Counted from the first letter of the stretch, positions 24,472 through 33,366 are shown. The stretch is 64,000 nt of DNA from Thermoplasmata archaeon (GCA_021810045.1 JAJZJR010000011.1:1-64000); one strand, 5' to 3'. Notes: a model not told the origin generated them from the letters alone. Program-made: numbers and translations.

Positions 24472-26514
24472 TCACTCCTTCTCAACAGGAAGGAGGTACT
24501 CGGGCTTGATTGGGGTTTCCAGGATGGTCTTTCCTGTTGCCAGTTCAATGGCCCGTGAAAGGGCGATAGGAACTCCTATGGTTGGTGCCTCACCAACACC
24601 CTTTGCCTTGGACGGCAGGGGGGACTCTGACTTGTGGAACTTTATGTCGAACCTTGGAACAAGGTCAGCAGAAAGAACTCCTGCATCAGATATGGATGTA
24701 ATCAGTGGAAGGCCATCCTCATCGAAAGACAGTTCCTCGGAAAGAACCTGGCCGATTCCCTGTACGGCTCCGCCAGCGTTTTGGCCTCTTGCATTGTCAG
24801 GATCCAGAACACGTCCCAGATCGTAGTATGAGAGGCAGTCCTTTACCTTGACTCTGCCGTAATCATCCACATCAGCTGTAACAAGGTTGGCTCCAAGACT
24901 GCTCTCCATCCTGTCATAGTTGAAGTATTCGTAATGGTCCCATTTTCCTGCGAGCAGTGCCTGAACAGTGTACTTTCCCTGTTTCTTTTCAATCTGTTCC
25001 CTGATCTTTCTTGCTGCAACAATAACAGCAGATGAAAGAACCATGGATGACCTGCTTCCCCAGGCTCCCACTCCTTCTGCCAGCATGTCCGTGTCTCCCT
25101 TCATCACTTCGACGTGGTCTTCCGATACGCCAAGTTCCTCATTCAACAGGGTCTTGATAAAGACATCATGTCTCTGCCCATGGGCATTGCCACCTGTCCA
25201 TACTCTTACTTTTCCATCCTCTACCTTTATTCTGGCAGATTCGCCGCCAAATGTTGCGTGGTAAAGAATCAGCAGGGCAAATCCGACATTTTCCTTCCCC
25301 TTGTACTTCTCATAGTTGAGTTCCCTGATTGCACTTTCCAGGAATGGCCTTGATTTTTCTACCTGGAAACCAAGTGGAGAGGTGTAGGTTTCTGTTGCTG
25401 CATTCCTTAGCCTGAGTTCAACAGGATCCATTTTCAGCTTGTCTGCAAGGCCGTCCATTAGTCTTTCAATGAAGTACATGGCTTCCGGTCTGCCGGCACC
25501 CCTGTAGGGGCCCTGTGGGGCTTTGTTTGTAAGGACAGAAAGGGCCCTTACATAGGCATTTGGCAGATGATATGCGCCTGCCAGCTGTTTTACGATGAAT
25601 ATGGGTGAAAATTCTCCAGATCCGCCTGTGAAGGCACCGTTGTCTACAATGACCTCTCCTTTAAGGCCTGTGATAGTACCATCCTTTTTGGCAAACAGTT
25701 TCAGTTTTGCTACTGCTCCCCTTCCAGGCCTACTGGCAAGAAGGTGTTCCCTCCTGGTTTCTATCCACTTCACAGGTCGCTTTTCCTTCATGGCAAGGTA
25801 ACATGCAACCACATATTCCGGAAACAGCCCGCCCTTCAGTCCAAAGGCTCCGCCTGTGTCAACCTGCACAACCCTGATTCTGTCCGGCTCCATCTTAAGT
25901 GCTTCAGAAAGGCCTTCCTTGATGGCATGTGCACTCTGGGTGCTTACCCATACGGTTAGTTTGTTGCCGTCATATGCAGCAACAACACCCCTGGGTTCAA
26001 TGGGGTTGGTGGCTATTCTCCTGTTAACCATTTTCCTTTCAATGACAATATCCGTGGAGTCCGGAGTGAAGTCATCCCCAAAGTATCTGTCAACAATGGC
26101 ATTGGATTTGACACCGGGATACATTTCCTCCCTGCTGATGGAATCTTCCGGGTCAACAATGGCTTTCATGGGTTCATATTCTATATCAACAGAATCAATG
26201 AGGTCTTCTGCAACATACCTGTCATCTGAATATACTGCTGCTACGGGTTGTCCCACATAGCCAGCATAATCCTTTGCAAGTACAGGATGCTTCAGCAGTT
26301 CCGATCCTCCTTCAGTGGCTCCTTCACCCACTTCAGCAATATCGAAATTGACTTCCTTGTGTGTAAGCTGTGCACCAGAGATCCTGAGAATCCTTGCCCT
26401 GGCATACTGGCTTCTCGCAAAGCCAAGGTAGAGCATGCCCGGCATCTGGATATCATCAACGAATCTTCCTTCTCCTTTTACCAGTTTTTCGCTTAGTTCA
26501 ACCATGCTATGCAC
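24472..26514 (-). CDS. molybdenum hydroxylase large (Mo-binding) subunit
   Basis: The 680-residue protein belongs to the xanthine dehydrogenase/aldehyde oxidase/CO dehydrogenase large-subunit family. It has VVQVDTGGAFGLKGGLFPEY, PYRGAGRPEAMYFIE and the C-terminal KGVGEAPTIGVP, with E642 as catalytic base. The active-site loop is GPYRGAGR, not the AYRCSFR of form I CO dehydrogenase. A segment normally like GQGHxT appears as HGQRHDVF. At 680 residues it is shorter than many relatives (750-800). It ends a three-gene operon with the FeS gene directly before it. The substrate is unknown: purine, aldehyde or another N-heterocycle. Confidence 0.92.
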   Translation of the reverse strand: MHSMVELSEKLVKGEGRFVDDIQMPGMLYLGFARSQYARARILRISGAQLTHKEVNFDIAEVGEGATEGGSELLKHPVLAKDYAGYVGQPVAAVYSDDRYVAEDLIDSVDIEYEPMKAIVDPEDSISREEMYPGVKSNAIVDRYFGDDFTPDSTDIVIERKMVNRRIATNPIEPRGVVAAYDGNKLTVWVSTQSAHAIKEGLSEALKMEPDRIRVVQVDTGGAFGLKGGLFPEYVVACYLAMKEKRPVKWIETRREHLLASRPGRGAVAKLKLFAKKDGTITGLKGEVIVDNGAFTGGSGEFSPIFIVKQLAGAYHLPNAYVRALSVLTNKAPQGPYRGAGRPEAMYFIERLMDGLADKLKMDPVELRLRNAATETYTSPLGFQVEKSRPFLESAIRELNYEKYKGKENVGFALLILYHATFGGESARIKVEDGKVRVWTGGNAHGQRHDVFIKTLLNEELGVSEDHVEVMKGDTDMLAEGVGAWGSRSSMVLSSAVIVAARKIREQIEKKQGKYTVQALLAGKWDHYEYFNYDRMESSLGANLVTADVDDYGRVKVKDCLSYYDLGRVLDPDNARGQNAGGAVQGIGQVLSEELSFDEDGLPLITSISDAGVLSADLVPRFDIKFHKSESPLPSKAKGVGEAPTIGVPIALSRAIELATGKTILETPIKPEYLLPVEKE

Positions 26515-27039
26515 CTATGCCCTTACCTTGATTTCGGGCTGTTCCTCTATGGGATCGCCTTCCTCTTCCATTTTCTTGCTTGCGTCCTTCACTGAATCAA
26601 TTATATTATCATAGCCCGTGCATCTGCAGAGGTTACCTGATATTGCCTCTCTGATTTCTTCCTCTGTGACGTTTTTCTTATTCTTGAGAAGCCAGTACGA
26701 AGTAAGGATCATACCGGATGTGCAGTAACCGCATTGGAGTCCATGCTTGTCCACAAATGACTGCTGCACGGGGTGCAGTTTTTCCCTGCCTTTTGAGAGG
26801 CCTTCGATGGTGAGGACCTTTCTTCCATTTGCCTGGACAGCCAGGATTGTGCATGACTTTACTGCCTTTCCATCCATTATAACCGTGCAGGCACCACAGT
26901 TGGTCGTGTCACAACCTATGTGTGTACCGGTCAGTCCCGCCTGATCCCTGAGGAAATGGGCAAGGAGCATCCTTGGCTCTACCTCTGCCTCTTTTACCTC
27001 TCCATTTATTGTAATTGATATATGTTTCTTGTTAACCAT
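26515..27039 (-). CDS. molybdenum hydroxylase [2Fe-2S] subunit
   Basis: With start at ATG 27039 the protein has 174 residues. A plant-type ferredoxin cluster is held by C43, C48, C51 and C63 (GCDTTNCGACTV...SC), and the second cluster in the helical domain by C103, C106, C138 and C140 (QCGYCTSGM and NLCRCTGY). It passes electrons from the Mo site to FAD. The in-frame start at 27084 would overlap the FAD-subunit gene by 44 nt and lacks family similarity. It abuts the large-subunit gene with no gap. Confidence 0.95.
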   Translation of the reverse strand: MVNKKHISITINGEVKEAEVEPRMLLAHFLRDQAGLTGTHIGCDTTNCGACTVIMDGKAVKSCTILAVQANGRKVLTIEGLSKGREKLHPVQQSFVDKHGLQCGYCTSGMILTSYWLLKNKKNVTEEEIREAISGNLCRCTGYDNIIDSVKDASKKMEEEGDPIEEQPEIKVRA

Positions 27040-27040
27040 C

Positions 27041-27910
27041 TTAATTGCCTCCTGCTCTTGAAATAGCCTTTTTAATGGCCTCACGTGTAATTCTCTTGAG
27101 GATTTCCCTCTTGTATTCCTCTGAACCGTATGAATCGGTTACGGGCTCAGCTGAAGCAGCAACTTCCTCTGCCGCTTTTTTTATCACATCATCTGTAAGT
27201 GGCTTGCCCACAAGGTGTTTTTCTGCACTTTCTACTCTTCCTGATTTTGGTGAAACTGCAGTTGTTGCTATCTGTGCCTTTTTGCATGTGTTCCCGTCAA
27301 GTTCAAGCTGAACGGCAACAGCTGCCACTGAGAAATTCCACGTATTCTTCTTGAATTTTACGTAAGCTCCTCCTGAATTCCTTCCCCAGAATGGTATATA
27401 CACCTCTGTAAGGATTTCATCAGGCTCCAGTGCTGTTGTGAAGGTATCCATGAAAAAATCCCTGGCCTCTACTTCCCTGGATCCTTTTTTCCCTCTTATT
27501 GTAAAGCGTGCTCCAAGAGATATCATGACTGCTGGAAGATCATTTGCCGGATCTGCGTGAGAAAGATTTCCGCCTATGGTTCCAACGTTCCTCACCAGTG
27601 GATCTGCAAGCTGTTTTGTTGCATCATGGAGTATGGGGAATCTCTTCTCTATGAGATCAGAGTTCTCCAGATCACTGTCAATGGTCATGGATCCGATTTT
27701 CACGCCATCCTTGCCTTCAACCACGTAGCTCATCCCCTTTATCTCAGAAAGGGAAACAAGGTACGGAATTGAAGATATCCTGGATTTAAGCAGGGGAAGT
27801 ATGCTCTGTCCCCCTGCAAGGATCTTGGCTTCCCCAGGATATTTGGCAAGAATGTCAATAACTTCGTCAATGCCCGTGGGGGCAAAGTATTCAAAAGTTG
27901 GGGGGTTCAT
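27041..27910 (-). CDS. molybdenum hydroxylase FAD-binding subunit
   Basis: The 289-residue protein has the FAD motifs of the family: AKILAGGQSILPLLKSR (about residues 30-46) and VRNVGTIGGNLSHADPAND (about 107-125). Its C-terminal domain matches CO_deh_flav_C. It is first in the operon; the FeS gene follows after one base. A candidate promoter lies at 27911-27981, with TATA-like TTTAAGTAG and TTATAAATAA, and a GGGAG ribosome-binding site just before the ATG. Confidence 0.94.
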   Translation of the reverse strand: MNPPTFEYFAPTGIDEVIDILAKYPGEAKILAGGQSILPLLKSRISSIPYLVSLSEIKGMSYVVEGKDGVKIGSMTIDSDLENSDLIEKRFPILHDATKQLADPLVRNVGTIGGNLSHADPANDLPAVMISLGARFTIRGKKGSREVEARDFFMDTFTTALEPDEILTEVYIPFWGRNSGGAYVKFKKNTWNFSVAAVAVQLELDGNTCKKAQIATTAVSPKSGRVESAEKHLVGKPLTDDVIKKAAEEVAASAEPVTDSYGSEEYKREILKRITREAIKKAISRAGGN

Positions 27911-27981
27911 CTCCCAAATAGTCTTTGAAACTACTTAAATTTGAATATTATTTATAATAAAGAATAATTTGCATAGGATTA

Positions 27982-28827
27982 TTATGCTTTGGTTTTTTCT
28001 ATCTCAGGAACGGCTGCTAGCCTTCTTTCCCTTTTCCTCTTCGTGATCTCTGAAGCAATGCTTACGGCAATCTCAAAAGGCGTGATGGCTCCAATATCAA
28101 CACCTATGGGGGTGTTTATGAAATCAAGGAATTCCTGTGAAACTCCCTTTTCCCTGAGGACTTCAAAATCATGGGCTGCACGTTTCCTGCTTGCCATAAG
28201 CCCAATGTATGCAGGCGTGAACTTTGAAATCGCTTCCAGGGCCTCAATATCCCTTTCACCCTTGGTAAGGATAACAACATAGTCGTCTTTGGTGAACCTG
28301 AAGGATTTCATGTCAAATGCAAGATCTGAAATAAGTTCATCAGGGGTTTCGTTCAGCACTGGTGCATGGTCGATGACTGTTACCTTAAAATCCAGTTTTT
28401 TTCCAAGCAGGACCAGATAATCCTCAACTTCATCTCTTCCTCCCTGGCCTATAAGTACTAAACGTTCGAAAGGGGTGAATGGTTCAAGAAATACATCAAT
28501 GGTTCCTCCGCAGAATGTCTCCACAAAAATTTCATCCTCAACCTGCTTTGAAATCATTGCCTCAATGCCCTTGCCTGCATCCTCAAGATGTATCCTGATG
28601 GTTTTGGGTATTCCTGAGTCAAGGACCTTCCTGGCCTCATCCAGTATGACTGATTCGGGGCAGGCACCTCCCAGTGTGCCATATATTATACTGTCATTGT
28701 AAACCACGACCTTGAAACCTGGTTTTGCAAGAGATGATCCTTCCGTTTTCACAACAGTTGCAACAACAAATGATTCTCCCTTTGTACTCATTTCATGGAT
28801 CCTGCTGGCAAAATCGTAGTTCTCCAT
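27982..28827 (-). CDS. XdhC/CoxI-family molybdenum hydroxylase maturation factor
   Basis: The 281-residue protein has the two parts of the family: an N-terminal XdhC domain (VVKTEGSSLAKPGFKVVVY, then GTLGGACPE with the conserved Cys) and a C-terminal Rossmann domain (ALEAISKFTPAYIGLMASRKRA, then TPIGVDIGAITPFEIAVSIASEI). XdhC binds the molybdenum cofactor and delivers it, often sulfurated, to the enzyme. It lies upstream of the three structural genes on the same strand, separated by 71 nt with a possible internal promoter. Confidence 0.93.
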   Translation of the reverse strand: MENYDFASRIHEMSTKGESFVVATVVKTEGSSLAKPGFKVVVYNDSIIYGTLGGACPESVILDEARKVLDSGIPKTIRIHLEDAGKGIEAMISKQVEDEIFVETFCGGTIDVFLEPFTPFERLVLIGQGGRDEVEDYLVLLGKKLDFKVTVIDHAPVLNETPDELISDLAFDMKSFRFTKDDYVVILTKGERDIEALEAISKFTPAYIGLMASRKRAAHDFEVLREKGVSQEFLDFINTPIGVDIGAITPFEIAVSIASEITKRKRERRLAAVPEIEKTKA

Positions 28828-28858
28828 AGTCTATGTTATTAGGAATTCTATATAGCTT

Positions 28859-28936
28859 TTTTTACAAAATGTTATGAAAATGGGTTTGTAAAACAAATAC
28901 GTTTTACATTTGCATGCAAATCGATGTAAAGGTAAA
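28859..28936. promoter_or_regulatory. inverted-repeat cluster in divergent xdhC/mocA promoter
   Basis: The region holds TGTAAAAC (28887-28894) paired with GTTTTACA (28901-28908) around six bases, directly followed by the perfect palindrome TTTGCATGCAAA (28909-28920). Further half sites resembling TTTTTACA (about 28859-28866) and GTAAAGGTAAAA (about 28926-28937) flank them. The cluster lies between the start codons at 28827 (-) and 28964 (+), so one regulator could control both maturation genes. No regulator gene is adjacent. Confidence 0.55.
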
Positions 28937-28963
28937 ATATCACAACTTTATTTTAATATTTAA

Positions 28964-29560
28964 ATGCCAGGAATCCAGGCGGTTATATTGGCCTCCGGTT
29001 TTTCAAGAAGACTGGGGGTGGACAAACTTGCACAGGACATTTGTGGAAAGGGTGTCCTGCAGAGGGTAATAGAGAATGTTCTTGGTACAGGTATTGAAAA
29101 AATCGTTGTGGTGCTCAGGGAAAGGAGCCAGGTTAAGCTTGTTCCCGAGGATCGCAGGATATCGGTTCTGTTCAACGATCATGCCGACCAGGGCATGTCC
29201 AGTTCCATAAAACTTGCAATTCTGAGGGCAGGACCCGAATCCCCCAGCTTTCTGTTTATGAACGGGGACGTGCCGTTCTTCAGCACAGAGAGCATCAACC
29301 GTTTGCTTGAATTATGGAAGAATAATCCGGAAAAAATTGTATGCGTGAGGTTTAATGGTGTTCTCAGGGGGCCGGTAATATTTCCAATGAATTATTCCCG
29401 CATGCTTCTGAGCCTAGAAGGGGAGAACGGAGGAAGGGAAATTCTAAAGAAGAACAGCGGGGATGTTGTTTTCATTGATATTGAGGATCCCCGTGAAGTT
29501 TCGGATATAGACAGCCAGGATGATCTGGAAAAGGCCAGAGAAACCTGCAGGGAACGTTAA
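28964..29560 (+). CDS. MocA/MobA-like molybdenum cofactor nucleotidyltransferase
   Basis: The 198-residue protein has the nucleotidyltransferase signature LASGFSRRLGVDK (residues 9-21), a variant of LAAGxSxRMGxxK, and FLFMNGDVPFFS for the metal-binding Asp. NDHADQGMSSSIKLA and GGREILKK are typical of MocA. MocA adds CMP to the molybdopterin cofactor, giving the dinucleotide form used by the hydroxylase encoded beside it. It is transcribed away from the xdhC-type gene and shares the intervening control region. A TATA-like TTTAATATTTAAAT is just before the ATG. Confidence 0.92.
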   Translation: MPGIQAVILASGFSRRLGVDKLAQDICGKGVLQRVIENVLGTGIEKIVVVLRERSQVKLVPEDRRISVLFNDHADQGMSSSIKLAILRAGPESPSFLFMNGDVPFFSTESINRLLELWKNNPEKIVCVRFNGVLRGPVIFPMNYSRMLLSLEGENGGREILKKNSGDVVFIDIEDPREVSDIDSQDDLEKARETCRER

Positions 29561-29651
29561 GTTGTGACTTTCCCTTTACCAGTGAAATATGTCTGCCTGT
29601 ACTTTTCATAAACTTATGTTTAAATACTGCCCAAATTTATGGTGATTCAAG

Positions 29652-30143
29652 TTGGCAGCAATCAAGATCAGGGAAGAACTGGAGAGCTTCTACAAACTCA
29701 AGACGGTCATGATTTTATCGTTCGTTATCACGTTTTTCCTTGAGAATCATTATATCCGGTTCCTGAATGACCCGCAACTTTCCCTGAATTTTTCCACTTT
29801 CTTCAGTAATGGCAGCCTTCTAGGACTTTACGGTACTCTCATAGGTCTTCTGCTCACTGCTTATGCCATGATTGTCGCAGTACTACCCCTGTTTTCAACA
29901 GAAAGCCTTCAGAAGCCAATTTTCTCTCAGATTAACAGGCTGTTTGTCTTCACCATACTCGATGGGACCCTGCTTCTCCTCATATATTTCACAGGAGGCC
30001 TTATTCCTCCATTTGTAGCACAGAGTCCTCTTTTCATAGACTTTGAGATTTTCTTTTTCTTCTGCCTCATGATAGGACTGATATTCTGCGTTCTGACACT
30101 ATCAGACCTGTTCAAGATCATAAGGAAAAGAGGCTCCAGGTAA
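29652..30143 (+). CDS. membrane protein with four helices, unknown function
   Basis: The 163-residue protein has hydrophobic helices at about residues 18-32, 54-78, 95-118 and 127-150, with charged ends. The start is a TTG preceded by GTGATTCAAG. I recognise no family. It stands between the mocA-like gene and an amidohydrolase gene with its own AT-rich upstream region. Confidence 0.65.
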   Translation: MAAIKIREELESFYKLKTVMILSFVITFFLENHYIRFLNDPQLSLNFSTFFSNGSLLGLYGTLIGLLLTAYAMIVAVLPLFSTESLQKPIFSQINRLFVFTILDGTLLLLIYFTGGLIPPFVAQSPLFIDFEIFFFFCLMIGLIFCVLTLSDLFKIIRKRGSR

Positions 30144-30215
30144 CCATAATCCTGCATTAAACCCAAAAAACAGGCATGCAGTGTAATATTTATCCAGCTA
30201 TGCTGTTAACATCTC

Positions 30216-31376
30216 ATGTCAGGGGAAAGCATTGGAGAATATGTCATCTCAATGAGGCGTCATTTTCACGAAAATCCGGAACTGAGTTTCCGGGAGACAA
30301 ATACCATAAAGACAATTAAAAATGAACTGGAGAAGATTGGACTTCAGGTTCACGAGGTCAGGGATGGAGGCCTGTATGCTGATATAAATGGAATAGAAGG
30401 CGGAAAATCCGTTGCAATCAGGGCGGACATGGATGCCCTGCCGGTTGTTGAGGCCACAAATCTGCCATTCAAATCCAGGAATTCCGGAGTCATGCATGCC
30501 TGTGGACATGATGCCCATGTCGCAATGCTTCTTGGCCTTGCAAGAAGAGCTCTTGAAATGAAATCCCAGTTCAGGGGAACCATCAGACTCCTCTTCCAGG
30601 TTGCGGAGGAACAACCTCCGGGCGGAGCTGTTAATCTGATAAAGGCAGGTGCACTGAATGGCATGGATTATGTCCTCGGTCAGCATGTTATGTCGACCCT
30701 GGATGCCGGGACTGTAGCCATATTTCACCGTGAAGCAATGGCAAATGCAGATGAGTTCCGCGTCAGGATAACCGGAAAAGGGGGCCATGGTTCTGCTCCG
30801 CATGAAACCGTTGATGTACTGGTGGTAGCAGCCCAGTTCGTGATACAGGCCCAAACTGTTGTTTCAAGGATGATTGATCCGTTCCTGCCATCAGTGGTGA
30901 CTTTCGGAACATTCAATTCAGGATTCAGGTACAATATAATCGCGTCAAGTGCTGAACTCACCGGAACTGTAAGAACATTCCACAAAGATGTAAGGGAAAA
31001 GGTCAGGAAAGAACTGGAGAATCTTCTCAGCCACATATCCAGTGCATATGGAACTGAATGCAGGTTTGAATATATTGAAGGATATCCCACAGTCATTAAC
31101 ACGCCTGAGGTATCGGAAGTGGTGGATTCTGTGGCATCAGAATATCTCGGAAAGGAAAATGTTCTGCATCCAAATCCATCAATGGGAGGAGAGGATTTTG
31201 CATATTATCTTCATGAAGTGCCGGGAGCATTTTACTTCCTTGGCGTCGGAAACACTAAAAAGGGAATCACAAGTCCACAGCACAGTCCAACTTACGACCT
31301 TGATGAGGATGCACTTTCCAGCGGAGTGGAAATTCTGCTTGGATCTGCCATAAGACTCATTTCAGGCAGCGGATGA
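30216..31376 (+). CDS. M20D amidohydrolase (hippurate/N-acyl-amino-acid hydrolase type)
   Basis: The 386-residue protein shows the M20D pattern: RRHFHENPELSFRE at the start, ADMDALPV, HACGHDAHVAMLLG with metal-binding Cys and His, FQVAEEQPPGGA with the catalytic Glu pair, and a late GGEDFAYY segment. Such enzymes remove acyl groups from amino acids, or indole-acetyl or hippuryl conjugates, using two metal ions. It is cytoplasmic, with no signal peptide. In this genome it would serve peptide and amino-acid use. The ATG lies about 35 nt after a TATA-like AATATTTATCC. Confidence 0.94.
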   Translation: MSGESIGEYVISMRRHFHENPELSFRETNTIKTIKNELEKIGLQVHEVRDGGLYADINGIEGGKSVAIRADMDALPVVEATNLPFKSRNSGVMHACGHDAHVAMLLGLARRALEMKSQFRGTIRLLFQVAEEQPPGGAVNLIKAGALNGMDYVLGQHVMSTLDAGTVAIFHREAMANADEFRVRITGKGGHGSAPHETVDVLVVAAQFVIQAQTVVSRMIDPFLPSVVTFGTFNSGFRYNIIASSAELTGTVRTFHKDVREKVRKELENLLSHISSAYGTECRFEYIEGYPTVINTPEVSEVVDSVASEYLGKENVLHPNPSMGGEDFAYYLHEVPGAFYFLGVGNTKKGITSPQHSPTYDLDEDALSSGVEILLGSAIRLISGSG

Positions 31377-31443
31377 AGCTATGACGGGGCCAGGTTATAA
31401 TTTCTGATGTGGAGAAATATGAATTAACAGGCTCATCATAATT

Positions 31444-32256
31444 ATGGGGTTGCAAATGGCTGTTGAAAACATAAACCCTGTCTTTTTCCTGGAATCCATT
31501 GGTTCCCTTGCTATAGTGCTTGGCCTTATCATTGCATACAGGAAACGTGGAGTAACCTTTGCGGTTCTTGTGGTCTCTGCCGTTTCATATTTTCTGGCAA
31601 TCGGGCTCAAGAGTGTTATTCAGCATTTCACACTTGGAAGCATGGACGCAACCTTTGGCTATTCAAGCATTCCCACTGCACTGTACCTGGGTGCACAGAC
31701 TGCTGTTCTCGAGGTTTTCGGGGCGTATCTTTTTGCACTTTACTTCAGGAATCACATAAGACAGAAGAATGCACAGGCCTATGGGCTCTCACTGGCATTC
31801 TGGGAAAATGGAATACTTCTTGGTATACTGCCCCTCATAAGCCTTGTAGCAGATTACCTTATAATCGCTTCCGGCCCCTCATCACTGAGTAGCCTTGTTT
31901 CAGGCGAACTTCACAAATCCAGCCCAGGTCTTTTCCTGGGGACATTCCAGGCTCTTCCGTATGTGGGTTATTCGGTTCTTGAAAGAATCTCTTCACTTTT
32001 AATGCACTTCTCATGGGGTTTTCTCGTGGTCTCTGCAGTTACATTCAGGAAAAGACTCTATGTTGCAATTGCAGTTCCAATGGGTTTTGTGGATTCAATA
32101 GTGCCATTTGCGGGAATTCTTGGATTGCCCCTTACAGAAGCAGTTTTCTTCATAATAGGTCTCGTTGCACTTTTTGTGGCACTCGTGGTCAGGAAAAATA
32201 TTGAGGAAAATAATAAAATTGGAGGAAATGTGGAAAATACTGTCGGCCCAAAATGA
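31444..32256 (+). CDS. YhfC-like intramembrane protease-family protein
   Basis: The 270-residue protein has about seven hydrophobic helices. It resembles the YhfC family of putative membrane peptidases: an E in AVLEVFGAYL, AFWENGILLGI, and the signature YSVLERISSLLMHFSWGFLV, close to the ERxxxxxxHxxxS motif of the family. The catalytic assignment is by analogy. The C-terminal tail is charged and Asn-rich. The ATG at 31444 lies after a TTAACAGGC stretch; an alternative start at residue 5 cannot be excluded. Confidence 0.7.
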   Translation: MGLQMAVENINPVFFLESIGSLAIVLGLIIAYRKRGVTFAVLVVSAVSYFLAIGLKSVIQHFTLGSMDATFGYSSIPTALYLGAQTAVLEVFGAYLFALYFRNHIRQKNAQAYGLSLAFWENGILLGILPLISLVADYLIIASGPSSLSSLVSGELHKSSPGLFLGTFQALPYVGYSVLERISSLLMHFSWGFLVVSAVTFRKRLYVAIAVPMGFVDSIVPFAGILGLPLTEAVFFIIGLVALFVALVVRKNIEENNKIGGNVENTVGPK

Positions 32257-32278
32257 GCGGGCCTCAGGATAAGGAGAA

Positions 32279-32812
32279 TCACTCTTTGGGTGCAAATGCT
32301 TCAAGGCTTATGGAGAGGTTTACCTTGTCTCCAACCATCAGGCCGCCGCCTTCAAGCACCATGTTCCACTTCACGCCGAAGTCCTGCCTGTTTATTGAGG
32401 TTGTTGCAGTGAGGCCAAATCTCTCATTTCCCCATGGGTCGTTAACCTTGCCACTGTATTCGCCCTTGAGTGTAACTTCCTTCGTTATGCCTCTTATTGT
32501 GAGATCACCAGCAACTTCAAGGTCTTCTCCTTTAACATTTACCTTCTTTGAAACAAATGTAATGTCCTGGAATTTCTCGCTTGCAAAAAGATCATCGGAT
32601 CTCAGGTGGTTATCCCGGTCCTGGTTTCCTGTTGCTATGCTCTTTGCCTTTATTGTGATCTTTGCCTGCATTGTGCTAAGATCATCGGCATCTCCGGTTA
32701 TTTCTCCGCCAAATTCCTCGAATTTTCCCCTGACGGTTGATATCATCATGTGCTTGACACTGAATTCCATTGCAGAATGTGCCGTATCGATTGTCCAGTT
32801 CTTAACTGCCAT
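32279..32812 (-). CDS. YceI-family lipid-binding-like protein
   Basis: The 177-residue protein is a full YceI lipocalin-like barrel. It starts WTIDTAHSAMEFSVKHMMIS and continues with the family's KIPAASI-like QAKITIKAKSIATGNQDRDNHLRSDDLF and the later TVKGTLTIRGVT-type segment GDLTIRGITKEVTL. Bacterial relatives bind polyisoprenoids in the periplasm. This one has no signal peptide and so is probably cytoplasmic. Its promoter holds a 9-bp-arm palindrome shared with the divergent HxlR gene. Confidence 0.92.
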   Translation of the reverse strand: MAVKNWTIDTAHSAMEFSVKHMMISTVRGKFEEFGGEITGDADDLSTMQAKITIKAKSIATGNQDRDNHLRSDDLFASEKFQDITFVSKKVNVKGEDLEVAGDLTIRGITKEVTLKGEYSGKVNDPWGNERFGLTATTSINRQDFGVKWNMVLEGGGLMVGDKVNLSISLEAFAPKE

Positions 32813-32838
32813 ACTACCAGATTCATTCAGTTTATTTA

Positions 32839-32859
32839 TAACTTACCATTGGTAAGTTA
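32839..32859. promoter_or_regulatory. operator palindrome between yceI-type and HxlR genes
   Basis: TAACTTACC (32839-32847) and GGTAAGTTA (32851-32859) form a perfect inverted repeat around ATT. It lies directly upstream of the TATA-like TTATAAATAA of the yceI-type gene, where binding would block TFB or TBP. A related half site GTAACTTATT (32906-32915) sits after the HxlR TATA-like ATTTAAATA (about 32891-32899), suggesting autoregulation. Confidence 0.65.
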
Positions 32860-32924
32860 ATACAGTTAATACATTCAATTTAAAGAATACATTTAAATAC
32901 CGTCAGTAACTTATTATAAACAGT

Positions 32925-33314
32925 ATGGTAGAGTCAAGAGCTAAAGTGGAGGAAAAGGTTGAGGATCCTATTGAAGAAACCTGCCCCATAGTCAATGCCA
33001 TAAGGGAAATCGGAGGAGAGTGGAAACTTATTGTCATAAGGTATCTCGCCGATGGTCCAATGGGCTTCAACGAACTTATGAAAACCATACCTGATGTCAA
33101 CTCAAAAACTCTTGCCTCCACTCTGAAGTACCTTGAGGAAAGAGAGATAATTAACAGGGAAGTAGAAAGCACCAGGCCTTTCAGGGTGAAGTATTCACTT
33201 ACAGAAAAGGGCATATCACTGGGCGGAGCCCTATCAGACCTTAGGAAATGGGGAGAACAGTGGATAGGGAAGACAAAGCCGGGGAAAGGTGCCAACACGG
33301 GCAAGACCATCTAA
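32925..33314 (+). CDS. HxlR-family winged-helix regulator
   Basis: The 129-residue protein matches HxlR/MarR-like regulators: CPIVNAIREIGGEWKLIVIRYL, then GFNELMKTIPDVNSKTLASTLKYLEEREII as recognition region, then RVKYSLTEKGISL as wing. The single Cys at the start of the domain is common in HxlR members that sense reactive electrophiles or disulfide stress. It is divergent from the yceI-type gene and likely regulates it through the palindrome at 32839-32859. The ATG follows TATA by about 26 nt (leaderless). Confidence 0.93.
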   Translation: MVESRAKVEEKVEDPIEETCPIVNAIREIGGEWKLIVIRYLADGPMGFNELMKTIPDVNSKTLASTLKYLEEREIINREVESTRPFRVKYSLTEKGISLGGALSDLRKWGEQWIGKTKPGKGANTGKTI

Positions 33315-33366
33315 GATATTCGGATTAAAGGCTAATACCTGTTCGTAAGTTTTCATGGTGGTCAAA

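Noticed and set aside
24472-29560. Form I carbon monoxide dehydrogenase
   Set aside because: The active-site loop is PYRGAGR rather than the form I AYRCSFR, so CO oxidation cannot be claimed.
32253-32855. 200-codon frame antisense to the yceI-type gene
   Set aside because: The minus strand encodes a full YceI protein with promoter and operator; the antisense frame has no recognisable domain.
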